Assembly (NCBI RefSeq): GCF_003206715.1
Contig: NZ_PZJU01000008.1
Coordinates: forward strand, 273,133 to 337,132
Reading direction: 5' to 3'
From: Salinicola peritrichatus
GTDB lineage: Bacteria > Pseudomonadota > Gammaproteobacteria > Pseudomonadales > Halomonadaceae
DNA: 64,000 bases
The position numbers and the translations under genes are program-made. Shown piece by piece: positions 28,382 through 39,366 of this stretch. How positions within the stretch are numbered: position 1 is the first letter of the stretch; each line of letters starts with the position of its first letter. Under the pieces are notes generated by a model. It did no database searches. It saw only the letters and a list, made by a program, of their open reading frames with translations, and was not told the origin of the DNA.

Positions 28382-29119
28382 ATGGAAAACGTCACGAACA
28401 AGATCGTCGTCATCACCGGCGCCAGTTCGGGCCTTGGTGCCGAGACTGCCCGCAACCTGGTCAAGGCCGGCGCCAAGGTCGCGCTCGGCGCACGCCGTTT
28501 AGACCGGCTCGAAGCGCTCGCCCAGGAGTTGGGCAGCGAGAACGCCACCGTCTTCAAGGTGGATGTGACCGACCGCGAGCAGGTCAAGGCCTTCGTCGAT
28601 CATGCGGTCGCGACCTTCGGCCGAATCGACGTGATGATCAACAACGCCGGGATCATGCCGCTGGCGCCGCTGGAATTGATGCGCTTCGACGAATGGGACC
28701 AGTGCATCGACGTGAATATCAAGGGCGTGCTCTGGGGTATCGCCGCTGCGCTGCCTTATTTCAAGGAGCAGAAGAGCGGCCAATTCATCAACGTCTCCTC
28801 GGTCGCGGGCCATACGATCAGCGCCGGCGGCGCCATTTACTCGGCGACGAAGTATTCGGTGCGCGTTATCTCCGAGGCACTGCGCAAAGAGGTCAAGCCC
28901 TACAACATCCGCACCACCGTCCTCTCACCGGGCGCCGTGGACACCGAGCTTCCGGCATCCGTGGGTGCGCCCGGAGTCAATGAGGCCATCGCGGGCTTCT
29001 ATCAGCAGTACGCCATCCCCGCCGACAGTTTTGCCCACTGCGTCCTGTTCGCCATGAGCCAACCTGAGAACGTCGACATCTCGGAAATCCTGTTCCGCCC
29101 GACGAGCCAGGAACTTTGA
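28382..29119 (+). CDS. Short-chain dehydrogenase 2
   Basis: 245-residue classical SDR with TGASSGLG (residues 12-19), NNAGIMP, serine region NVSSVAG and catalytic YSATK. The C-terminus [16 protein letters not shown] matches the YdfG/NADP-dependent 3-hydroxy-acid-dehydrogenase-like subgroup. The gene is preceded by a GAGGACATC ribosome binding region and lies in the same direction as the whole cargo run. The substrate is unknown. Confidence 0.93.
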   Translation: MENVTNKIVVITGASSGLGAETARNLVKAGAKVALGARRLDRLEALAQELGSENATVFKVDVTDREQVKAFVDHAVATFGRIDVMINNAGIMPLAPLELMRFDEWDQCIDVNIKGVLWGIAAALPYFKEQKSGQFINVSSVAGHTISAGGAIYSATKYSVRVISEALRKEVKPYNIRTTVLSPGAVDTELPASVGAPGVNEAIAGFYQQYAIPADSFAHCVLFAMSQPENVDISEILFRPTSQEL

Positions 29120-29164
29120 GAAGGACATCGGCATGCAGGCACATCTGAACAAGGAGAGAAAATC

Positions 29165-30001
29165 ATGAAAACCTGGCTCATCACGGGCTGTTCGAGCGGA
29201 TTGGGGCGCAACCTCGCGCACGCCGTTCTCGATGCGGGCTTCAATGCCGTGATCACGGCACGCAATCCTGCGACGGTGCAGGACATCGTCGACGTTTACC
29301 CGCAGACCGCTCTGGCGGCAGCGCTCGATGTTTCCGACAAGGATGCGGTCGAGCGCGTGGTCAAGCTGGCCGAGGAAAGATTCGGCGGTATCGACGTGCT
29401 CGTCAACAATGCGGGATACGGCTACCGCGCTGCGGTCGAAGAGGGTGAAGATGATCAGGTCGCCGAACTCTTCGCGACCAACTTCTTCGGTGCCGTCTCG
29501 ATGATCAAGGCGGTGCTTCCGGGCATGCGCGCGCGCCGCAGCGGCGCCATCGTCAACATCACCTCGATCGCGGCACGGCTGGCGATGCCGGGATCGGCCT
29601 ATTACTCGGCGACCAAGTTCGCCTTGGAAGGCGTGTCTGACGCACTGCGCCGCGAGGTCGAGCCGCTCGGGATCAAGGTATTGATCGTCGAGCCTGGCGC
29701 GTTCCGAACCGATTTTGCAGGTCGTTCGCTGCACGGCGCGGCAACGACGATTGCCGACTATGACGAAAGCGTCGGTCCTCGCCGCAAGGAGAACGACAAG
29801 ACCCACGGCACCCAGCCCGGCGATCCGGCTCGGGCGGCGAAACTGCTCATCGAGGTGATCGGCGGCAAGACGCTGCCCGTGCGGCTGCTGCTCGGCAGCG
29901 ATGCGGTCCAGATCGTCGGTGATGAGATCGCGGCCCAGCTCAAGGAAATTGCCGACTGGAAGGAAATCAGCGCGAGCACCGACTTCCCGAAGGGCAGTTG
30001 A
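29165..30001 (+). CDS. Short-chain dehydrogenase 3
   Basis: 278-residue SDR with TGCSSGLG near the N-terminus (ITGCSSGLGRNLA), NNAGYGYRAAVEEG, serine region NITSIAA and catalytic YSATK. It is longer at the C-terminus than the neighbouring SDRs and belongs to the oxidoreductase/retinol-dehydrogenase-like group (SDR105C-type). A GGAGAG site precedes the ATG. It is part of the cargo operon. Confidence 0.92.
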   Translation: MKTWLITGCSSGLGRNLAHAVLDAGFNAVITARNPATVQDIVDVYPQTALAAALDVSDKDAVERVVKLAEERFGGIDVLVNNAGYGYRAAVEEGEDDQVAELFATNFFGAVSMIKAVLPGMRARRSGAIVNITSIAARLAMPGSAYYSATKFALEGVSDALRREVEPLGIKVLIVEPGAFRTDFAGRSLHGAATTIADYDESVGPRRKENDKTHGTQPGDPARAAKLLIEVIGGKTLPVRLLLGSDAVQIVGDEIAAQLKEIADWKEISASTDFPKGS

Positions 30002-30035
30002 GGCCAGCGTAGCAGGGAAACCGCAGAATGAACGT

Positions 30036-30770
30036 ATGAAGATGCAGGGTCTGAGCGACAAGGTCGCCGTCATCACTGGCGCATCGAGCGGCATCGGCGA
30101 GGCCACTGCTCGCTTGCTGATCGCCGAAGGCGCCCATGTCGTCCTGGTGGCGCGTCGGCGCGCACGAATCGAAGCACTCGCCGAGGAACTGGGTGGTCGA
30201 GCCTGTGCTGTGATGGCCGACGTCTCCGATGCAAGCCAGGTTGGCCCATTGTTCTCGCTGGTTCGCGAAGCCTTCGGTGGCCTGGACCTGCTCTTGAACA
30301 ATGCCGGACTGGGATTCAGCGCCGCTTTCGTCGATAGCACACCGGAAGAGTGGCGCCGCATGTTCGACACCAATGTCATCGGTTTGCTGAGCTGCACCCA
30401 GGCGGCCATTCCGTTGATGAAGGGGCGTCCGGGCGCGATGATCGCGTCGATCTCCAGCACGGGCGGCCGTTACGGCGTCGAGGGCTGGTCGGTGTATTGC
30501 GCCACCAAGTACGCCGTGGTCGGTTTCCACGAGACCCTGCGCAAGGAACTGGGTGCCGACGGCATCCGCGTATCGGTCATCGAACCCGGTGCCGTCTGGA
30601 CCGAGTTCGGCCACAACGTGCCTGAGCAGGCCCTGCGCCAGCGTCGTCAGGCGCTGGATGCCCTGCATGCGGAGGACGTCGCGCAAGCGGTTGTCTATGC
30701 CTTCGCACAGCCTCCGCGCGTATTGGTGCAGGAAATCCTCGTCCGCCCCGTCAAGCAAATCGCCCCCTGA
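30036..30770 (+). CDS. Short-chain dehydrogenase 4
   Basis: 244-residue classical SDR with TGASSGIG (about residues 15-22), NNAGLGFSAAF, serine region SISSTGG and catalytic YCATK. The C-terminus VLVQEILVRPVKQIAP again matches the YdfG-like subgroup, so it is related to SDR 2 (28382). The start at 30036 or two codons later is uncertain; the longer open frame upstream overlaps SDR 3 and is not conserved. Confidence 0.92.
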   Translation: MKMQGLSDKVAVITGASSGIGEATARLLIAEGAHVVLVARRRARIEALAEELGGRACAVMADVSDASQVGPLFSLVREAFGGLDLLLNNAGLGFSAAFVDSTPEEWRRMFDTNVIGLLSCTQAAIPLMKGRPGAMIASISSTGGRYGVEGWSVYCATKYAVVGFHETLRKELGADGIRVSVIEPGAVWTEFGHNVPEQALRQRRQALDALHAEDVAQAVVYAFAQPPRVLVQEILVRPVKQIAP

Positions 30771-33799
<3,029 letters not shown>

Positions 33800-33814
33800 C
33801 AACGGAAATTGCAC

Positions 33815-33895
33815 ATGGACAGCACGCGACTGAAGAACAAAATCACTGTCAGCACCGGCGCCAGTTCGGGATCGGTTTGCCCGTCGTTTAGATGA
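33815..33895 (+). pseudogene. SDR gene remnant at cargo edge
   Basis: An ATG opens a frame reading MDSTRLKNKITVSTGASSG and then fails after 26 codons. LKNKITV-TGASSG is the N-terminal strand and cofactor loop of a classical SDR, and the rest of the gene is missing. It lies 8 bp before the LysR/TraR-like start. It marks the point where the cargo was joined to, or deleted against, the conjugation backbone. Confidence 0.75.
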
Positions 33896-33902
33896 TCTTC
33901 CG

Positions 33903-34796
33903 ATGGATATTCGCCATTTGCGTTGTTTTCTGGCTGTTGCAGAGGAACTCCATTTCGCCCGCGCTGCCGAACGCTTGCACGTCGACCAGTCGCCGCTATC
34001 ACGCACGATCAAGGAACTGGAAGAGGAACTTGGCACGCTGTTGTTCGCCCGCACCACGCGCAGCACGCGCCTGACGCGGGCAGGGCGGTTGTTTTTGGAG
34101 CGCGTCCCGTACGTGTTCACCGCACTGGACCAGGCACGGGCCAGTGTGCAAGACGCCGCGGCTGGCTACTACAGCCAACTACGGATCGCGCTGTCGGATG
34201 GCCTATCGCCGGAACGCTTGTCCCACCTGATGGCGTTGTGTCGTCAGGAAGAACCAGATGTCGCCATTCGCTTCTTCGAGGTACCACTAACGCAGCAACT
34301 CAAGGGACTGCACGAGGATTTGTACGACCTTGGCTTTGCGCAATCGGCCGATGTGGACGACGGCATTCTGGCGGTGAAGGCCTGGAGCGAACCCTTGCAT
34401 GTCGCCGTACCGGCACGACATCCATTGCTGGTGCACAGAACCATTCCGTTGGAAGAGGTGCTGCGCTACCCGCTGGTGATGGGCGATCCGGAGTATTACG
34501 AAGGCTATTGCCGACAGATCGACCGCATCCTGCGAAGCGTCGACCAAACGCCATTGGTCACCGAGCAGGTCAAGTCGCTGGATTTAATGATGGCGCTGGT
34601 GGCGGCCGGCTACGCCCTGGGCCTGGCCGGTGCCTCGCAGATTCTGGCCAGCCGGGAATCGGGCGTCGTGGCCCGACCGCTGGATCGTAAGGCGGTGCTG
34701 ACGACCTGGCTGCTGCGTCCCGATGTTGAGGCCCCGGAAAGCCTTGATCGTTTTGTCGAACGCGTGGCGTCGATCGATGCGGCATCGGAGCGATGA
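33903..34796 (+). CDS. LysR-family regulator (TraR position)
   Basis: 297-residue LysR-type regulator. The N-terminal winged HTH is MDIRHLRCFLAVAEELHFARAAERLHVDQSPLSRTIKELEEELGTLLFARTTR, with a typical effector-binding domain after it. A LysR gene just upstream of traG is a feature of Tn4371-type ICEs (there called traR), so it probably regulates transfer genes rather than the redox cargo. It overlaps eexN closely (one-base gap). Confidence 0.92.
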   Translation: MDIRHLRCFLAVAEELHFARAAERLHVDQSPLSRTIKELEEELGTLLFARTTRSTRLTRAGRLFLERVPYVFTALDQARASVQDAAAGYYSQLRIALSDGLSPERLSHLMALCRQEEPDVAIRFFEVPLTQQLKGLHEDLYDLGFAQSADVDDGILAVKAWSEPLHVAVPARHPLLVHRTIPLEEVLRYPLVMGDPEYYEGYCRQIDRILRSVDQTPLVTEQVKSLDLMMALVAAGYALGLAGASQILASRESGVVARPLDRKAVLTTWLLRPDVEAPESLDRFVERVASIDAASER

Positions 34797-34797
34797 C

Positions 34798-35049
34798 ATG
34801 AAAATACTGCTGCTGGCTTTGTTGGTGGTTCTGGCCGGCTGTAGTCCGGATTCGTCGTTATCCGACACTTCTGTGGCATTCCTTGCAGCCCATCCCAAGC
34901 GATTGCAGGAACTACGGGAGCAGTGCCATGAGAACCGCAACCAAGTCGGCGATGCGGTCTGTGTTCGTGTCGCCAAGGCCACGAATCAGCGTTTCTTCGG
35001 AAAGGGCAAAACGCCCTACACGCCGCCCAAGTCATCGCCGAAATTCTGA
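34798..35049 (+). CDS. eexN: EexN-family entry-exclusion lipoprotein
   Basis: 83-residue small lipoprotein with signal MKILLLALLVVLAGCS (lipobox LAGC, cysteine 15). The short soluble region has a conserved-looking pattern: LREQCHENRNQVGDAVCVRVAKATNQRFF. EexN-like proteins are carried upstream of traG and block redundant conjugation into cells that already hold a related element. It acts at the recipient envelope. It starts one base after the LysR stop. Confidence 0.85.
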   Translation: MKILLLALLVVLAGCSPDSSLSDTSVAFLAAHPKRLQELREQCHENRNQVGDAVCVRVAKATNQRFFGKGKTPYTPPKSSPKF

Positions 35050-35259
35050 TCGGCATCAAATCTCACGATTTTTGCGTATCCGGGCCTTACCGATGAGAAA
35101 CGCTGAGGTACGCCGTATTTTTCCTTTCTTCGCCCTATATTGAATTACGGCTGTTCCAGCCATTTTTACGGCCATAACGGCCTTTGACCGTCTTCATTTC
35201 GGAACCGAATCTCCCCCATACGGCACGTCCTTGTGCCGCATAGCGTGGAGGAAAAATCG

Positions 35260-37260
35260 GTGGCGGCAATGCAGAGCCAGGGCGTGCTGTTCGGGCAGGT
35301 GGGTGTCGTCTTCGGCATCGTGCTGGCCGGCGTATGGATCGCGACGCAGTGGACGGCAGCCGCCCTGGGCTACCAACTGCGCCTGGGAGTGCCCTGGTTC
35401 GAGGCTTTCGGCACACCGGTCTATCAACCCTGGCGGTTGTTCGAATGGTGGTTTGCCTTCGATGCCTACGCGCCGCGCATCTTCGCCACCGGTGGGGCGA
35501 TCGCCGGCGGCAGTGGCCTGCTGGCAAGTGCCGTCGCCGTTGGTATGTCGGTCTGGCGCTCACGGCAGTCGAAGTGGGTTACGACCTACGGATCGGCGCG
35601 TTGGGCGGAATCGGCCGATATTCGCCGAGCCGGGCTGGTTGCGCCCCGTGGTGTCTTCCTCGGCCTGCACGATGGGCAGTACTTGCGTCATGACGGGCCT
35701 GAGCATGTCCTGACCTTCGCGCCGACCCGCTCCGGCAAGGGCGTGGGCTTGGTGGTGCCGACATTGCTGAGCTGGACAGCCTCGGCCGTGATCCACGACA
35801 TCAAGGGCGAGAACTGGCAGATCACGGCGGGTTGGCGTTCGCGCTTCTCGCACTGTCTGCTGTTCAACCCGACCGATCCGACCTCGGCCGCGTACAACCC
35901 GCTGCTGGAAGTCCGGCGCGGCGCGTATGAAGTGCGCGATGTGCAGAACATCGCCGACATCCTGGTCGATCCGGAAGGGGCGCTGGAACGCCGCAACCAC
36001 TGGGAGAAGACCAGTCACGCTCTGCTGGTCGGTGCCATTTTGCACGTGCTCTATGCCGGCGAGGACAAGACGCTGCGCGGTGTCGCCAACTTCCTCTCCG
36101 ACCCGGCCTGTCCGTTCGAGTTGGCGCTGCACCGGATGATGACCACGCGGCATCTGGGTGAGCGCCCCCATCCGGTGGTGGCCTCGGCCGCACGCGAGGT
36201 GCTGAACAAGGCCGACAACGAACGCTCGGGCGTGCTCTCCACCGCGATGAGTTTCCTCGGGCTGTACCGTGACCCCACGGTGGCGGAGGTGACCTCGCGC
36301 TGCGACTGGCGCATCGCTGACCTGATCGCCGCCGAGCATCCGGTGTCGCTGTACCTGGTGGTGCCGCCGTCAGACATCAGTCGGACGAAACCGCTGATCC
36401 GGCTGATCCTGAACCAGATCGGTCGACGCCTGACCGAGTCGCTGGACGGCTCGGACGGCATCCAGCGTCGTCACCGCCTGCTGCTGATGCTGGATGAGTT
36501 CCCGGCGCTCGGGCGTCTGGACTTCTTCGAATCGGCGCTGGCCTTCATGGCGGGTTACGGCCTGCGTGCCTTCCTGATCGCGCAGTCGCTCAACCAGATC
36601 GACAAGGCCTACGGCCAGAATCATTCGATCCTCGACAACTGCCATGTGCGGGTGACCTTCGCCACCAACGACGAGCGCACCGCCAAACGCATCTCGGAGA
36701 CCTTGGGCACGGCGACCGAGCTGCGTATCCAGCGCAACTATGCCGGTCACCGGCTGGCGCCCTGGCTGGGGCATCTCATGATCTCGCGCCAGGAAACGGC
36801 GCGACCCTTGCTCACGCCAGGCGAGGTGATGCAACTGCCGCCGGACGAGGCGGTGGTGATGGTGGGCAGCGTGGCGCCGATCCGGGCGCGCAAGCTGCGC
36901 TACTACGAGGATGCCAATTTCCAGTGCCGTGTGCTGCCGCCGCCCGTGCTGGGCGAGGACGGCTATGCCGACGCGCCACCGCTGCGGCCGCATGATTGGC
37001 GTGATCGGGTGTTGCCGCCGGTGTCGGATAGCTCGAACGAGCCGGCAGGGGACGCTTGTGCGTCTGGCGACGACGGCGGTCCGCGCCGCCGACCCGAGCT
37101 GTCCGAATCCATTCCTGACACCGATACGCCGCAACCAGTGGTCGGCGATCTGGCCGTGCTCGATGACGACGCGTGGTCGGCACCGGCGCAGCTCGATTCC
37201 GGCCTGCAGCGCAATGCCCGGATGGCCGAGCTGGATCCTGACGACGGGATACCGCTATGA
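35260..37260 (+). CDS. traG: Type IV coupling protein TraG/VirD4
   Basis: 666-residue coupling ATPase that brings the relaxase-DNA complex to the transfer channel. Two N-terminal transmembrane segments (about residues 8-30 and 70-92) precede the NTPase. Walker A is FAPTRSGKGVGLVVPTLL and Walker B is LLLMLDEFPALG. The C-terminal 90 residues are acidic and low-complexity. I chose GTG 35260 because GGAGG (35247-35251) sits 8 bp before it; an ATG at 35269 and a GTG at 35233 are alternatives. It overlaps the next gene by ATGA and begins the traG-trb operon. Confidence 0.95.
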   Translation: MAAMQSQGVLFGQVGVVFGIVLAGVWIATQWTAAALGYQLRLGVPWFEAFGTPVYQPWRLFEWWFAFDAYAPRIFATGGAIAGGSGLLASAVAVGMSVWRSRQSKWVTTYGSARWAESADIRRAGLVAPRGVFLGLHDGQYLRHDGPEHVLTFAPTRSGKGVGLVVPTLLSWTASAVIHDIKGENWQITAGWRSRFSHCLLFNPTDPTSAAYNPLLEVRRGAYEVRDVQNIADILVDPEGALERRNHWEKTSHALLVGAILHVLYAGEDKTLRGVANFLSDPACPFELALHRMMTTRHLGERPHPVVASAAREVLNKADNERSGVLSTAMSFLGLYRDPTVAEVTSRCDWRIADLIAAEHPVSLYLVVPPSDISRTKPLIRLILNQIGRRLTESLDGSDGIQRRHRLLLMLDEFPALGRLDFFESALAFMAGYGLRAFLIAQSLNQIDKAYGQNHSILDNCHVRVTFATNDERTAKRISETLGTATELRIQRNYAGHRLAPWLGHLMISRQETARPLLTPGEVMQLPPDEAVVMVGSVAPIRARKLRYYEDANFQCRVLPPPVLGEDGYADAPPLRPHDWRDRVLPPVSDSSNEPAGDACASGDDGGPRRRPELSESIPDTDTPQPVVGDLAVLDDDAWSAPAQLDSGLQRNARMAELDPDDGIPL

Positions 37261-37727
37261 GCCGCTATCGCCTGAACCTGTTCATTCAGCCTGAACACGC
37301 CCGGCGTCTCGACGAACTGGCGGCGAAGAAGGGCGTCTCGAAGTCGTCCATCGTCGCCGCGGCGCTGGCCTCCTGGCTGTCGCCGGATGCCGGCGACCGG
37401 CGTGAGGCGGCGATGGCCAAACGTCTGGATCGGCTGTCGCGCCAGTTCGAACGGCTGGAGCGCGACCAGTCCATCCAGATCGAGACGCTGGCGCTGTTCA
37501 TCCGCTACTACCTGACCGTCAGCACGGCGGTCCCCGAGGCGCACCAGGACGCGGCCCGGGCCCAGGGCCGGGCACGCTTCGAGCAGTTCATCGAGCAACT
37601 CGGCCGCCGGCTGCTACGCGGGCGCAGTCTGGTGCGTGACGTCATTGAGGAAATGCAGCCACCGGACCACGCGGTCGGCGAGCGATTGGACGAGGTCGCG
37701 GCCCAGGCCGAGGAGCGTGACGTATGA
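37257..37727 (+). CDS. CopG-like ribbon-helix-helix protein
   Basis: 156-residue protein with an N-terminal ribbon-helix-helix: RYRLNLFIQPEHARRLDELAAKKGVSKSSIVAAALASWL. A long helical, charged C-terminal part follows. It is placed invariably between traG and trbB in Tn4371-like elements. It overlaps both neighbours by four bases. A likely role is autoregulation of the transfer operon or relaxosome accessory binding; this is inferred from fold and position. Confidence 0.88.
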   Translation: MSRYRLNLFIQPEHARRLDELAAKKGVSKSSIVAAALASWLSPDAGDRREAAMAKRLDRLSRQFERLERDQSIQIETLALFIRYYLTVSTAVPEAHQDAARAQGRARFEQFIEQLGRRLLRGRSLVRDVIEEMQPPDHAVGERLDEVAAQAEERDV

Positions 37728-38743
37728 GCGCCGTGTCGGCATCGTCGGCCGCCACCTCGCTGGACCGGCGCACCCGCATGCTGCGTACGGCGCTGGGGCC
37801 ATTGATCGCTGCCGCCTTGGAAGACCCGGATGTGGTGGAGGTGATGCTCAATCCGGACGGCGCGTTGTGGATTGATCGGCTCTCCAGCGGCCGGGCCCCG
37901 ATGCGTGCGTCTCTGACGCCGGAGGAGGGCGAACGCATCATTCGCCTGGTGGCCGCGCACGTGGGTGCCGAGGTGCATCGGGGCCAGCCGCTATTGACGG
38001 CTGAACTGCCGGAAACCGGTGAGCGTTTCGAGGGCGTGCTGCCACCGGCCGCCCCGGCACCGGCGTTCGCGCTGCGCAAGCGCGCGGTCGGTGTGATCGC
38101 CCTGGAGCGCTATGTCGCCGACGGCATCATGACGGCGGTGCAGGCCGGTTTCCTGCGCGATGCCGTGCAGGCCCGTCGGAATGTTCTGATCGCCGGCGGC
38201 ACCAGCACCGGCAAGACCACATTGGCCAACGCGCTATTAGCCGAAATTGCCAGCAGCGGCGACCGCGTGCTGGTGCTCGAAGACACCGTCGAACTGCAAT
38301 GCGCGGCACACGATCACGTGCCGCTGCGTACCCGCGCCGGCGTGGTGTCCATGCGCGAGCTGGTGCGGGCCTCCATGCGGCTGCGGCCCGATCGCGTGGT
38401 GGTCGGCGAGGTGCGCGGCGGCGAGGCGCTGGATCTGATCAAGGTCTGGGGCACCGGCCATCCCGGTGGCATCGCCACCATTCATGCCGGCTCCGCGCTC
38501 GGCGCCCTGTTGCGATTGGAACAACTCATTCTCGAAGTGGCGGTGAACCCGCCGCGCGCCCTGATCGCCGAAGCGGTCGACGTGGTCGTGTTCATTGCCG
38601 GCCGCGGTCGCTCGCGCCGTATCGACGGGATCGCCCGTGTGATCGGTTTCGACGAGGCCGGCTACCGGCTCAGCGATCCGTTGGGCCTGCCGTTGCCATC
38701 GCCTTCTGTTGCGTCTTCCCATTCCCCCGGAGCATCGTCATGA
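37724..38743 (+). CDS. trbB: Conjugation ATPase TrbB (VirB11)
   Basis: 339-residue hexameric secretion ATPase at the cytoplasmic base of the mating-pair channel. Walker A is IAGGTSTGKTTLANA. The Asp box is VLVLEDTVELQC, Walker B is DRVVVGEVRGGEALDLIKVWGTGHPGG, and the His box is ATIHAGSA. Normal family length; overlaps trbC by ATGA. Confidence 0.96.
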   Translation: MSAVSASSAATSLDRRTRMLRTALGPLIAAALEDPDVVEVMLNPDGALWIDRLSSGRAPMRASLTPEEGERIIRLVAAHVGAEVHRGQPLLTAELPETGERFEGVLPPAAPAPAFALRKRAVGVIALERYVADGIMTAVQAGFLRDAVQARRNVLIAGGTSTGKTTLANALLAEIASSGDRVLVLEDTVELQCAAHDHVPLRTRAGVVSMRELVRASMRLRPDRVVVGEVRGGEALDLIKVWGTGHPGGIATIHAGSALGALLRLEQLILEVAVNPPRALIAEAVDVVVFIAGRGRSRRIDGIARVIGFDEAGYRLSDPLGLPLPSPSVASSHSPGASS

Positions 38744-39087
38744 CATCTGCGCCCTTATTCCGGTTGCCGCCTGCATGGCGGTCGGCCTTGCCCGTGATCC
38801 TGCTGCTGGCTTTCCTGCTGCTGTGGTCGGCGGTCGCCCATGCGGCAGGGTCGAACATGCCCTGGGAGTCGCCGCTGGAATCGATCCTCGAATCCATCCA
38901 GGGGCCAGTGGCGCGCATCATCGCGGTGATCATCATCATCTCCACCGGTTTGGCGCTGGCCTTCGGTGATACCTCGGGCGGGTTTCGCAAGCTGATCCAG
39001 ATCGTCTTCGGCCTGTCGATCGCCTTTGCGGCGTCGAGTTTCTTTCTGTCGTTCTTCAGCTTCTCCGGCGGGGCGGTGGTGGCATGA
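38740..39087 (+). CDS. trbC: Conjugative pilin TrbC (VirB2)
   Basis: 115-residue pilin precursor. The long N-terminal signal region ends at AVAHAAG, the likely leader-peptidase site, followed by two hydrophobic segments (PVARIIAVIIIISTGLALAF and LIQIVFGLSIAFAASSFFLSF). It probably matures and circularises by the TraF peptidase encoded at 17804. ATGA overlaps at both ends. Confidence 0.93.
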   Translation: MTSAPLFRLPPAWRSALPVILLLAFLLLWSAVAHAAGSNMPWESPLESILESIQGPVARIIAVIIIISTGLALAFGDTSGGFRKLIQIVFGLSIAFAASSFFLSFFSFSGGAVVA

Positions 39088-39356
39088 GTACGGTGCCCAA
39101 CGACGTAGCCGGCTTCGAAGTGCCGCTGCACCGATCCCTGACCGAGCCGATTCTGCTCGGTGGCGCGCCACGTACTGTAGCGATTGCCAACGGCACGCTG
39201 GCCGCGGCCGTGGGGCTGGGCCTGCAATTGTGGATTCCGGGGCTGGTGCTGGGCGTGGTCGGCCATGCGCTGGCGGTGTGGGGTGCACGCTTGGACCCGC
39301 AGTTCATGGCGGTGTTTGCCCGGCATCTCAAGCACAAGCCGCTGCTGGACGTGTGA
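39084..39356 (+). CDS. trbD: TrbD (VirB3) inner-membrane protein
   Basis: 90-residue VirB3-type protein: FEVPLHRSLTEPILLGGAPR at the N-terminus, then two hydrophobic segments (TVAIANGTLAAAVGLGLQLW and VLGVVGHALAVWG). It helps anchor the TrbE ATPase and pilin assembly. It starts within the trbC end by ATGA; trbE starts 10 bp later. Confidence 0.92.
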   Translation: MSTVPNDVAGFEVPLHRSLTEPILLGGAPRTVAIANGTLAAAVGLGLQLWIPGLVLGVVGHALAVWGARLDPQFMAVFARHLKHKPLLDV

Positions 39357-39366
39357 GGGCGATGCC

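Noticed and set aside
28925..30460. 511-codon minus-strand frame
   Set aside because: Antisense to two or three SDR genes; composition is that of a reversed frame and no motif is visible.
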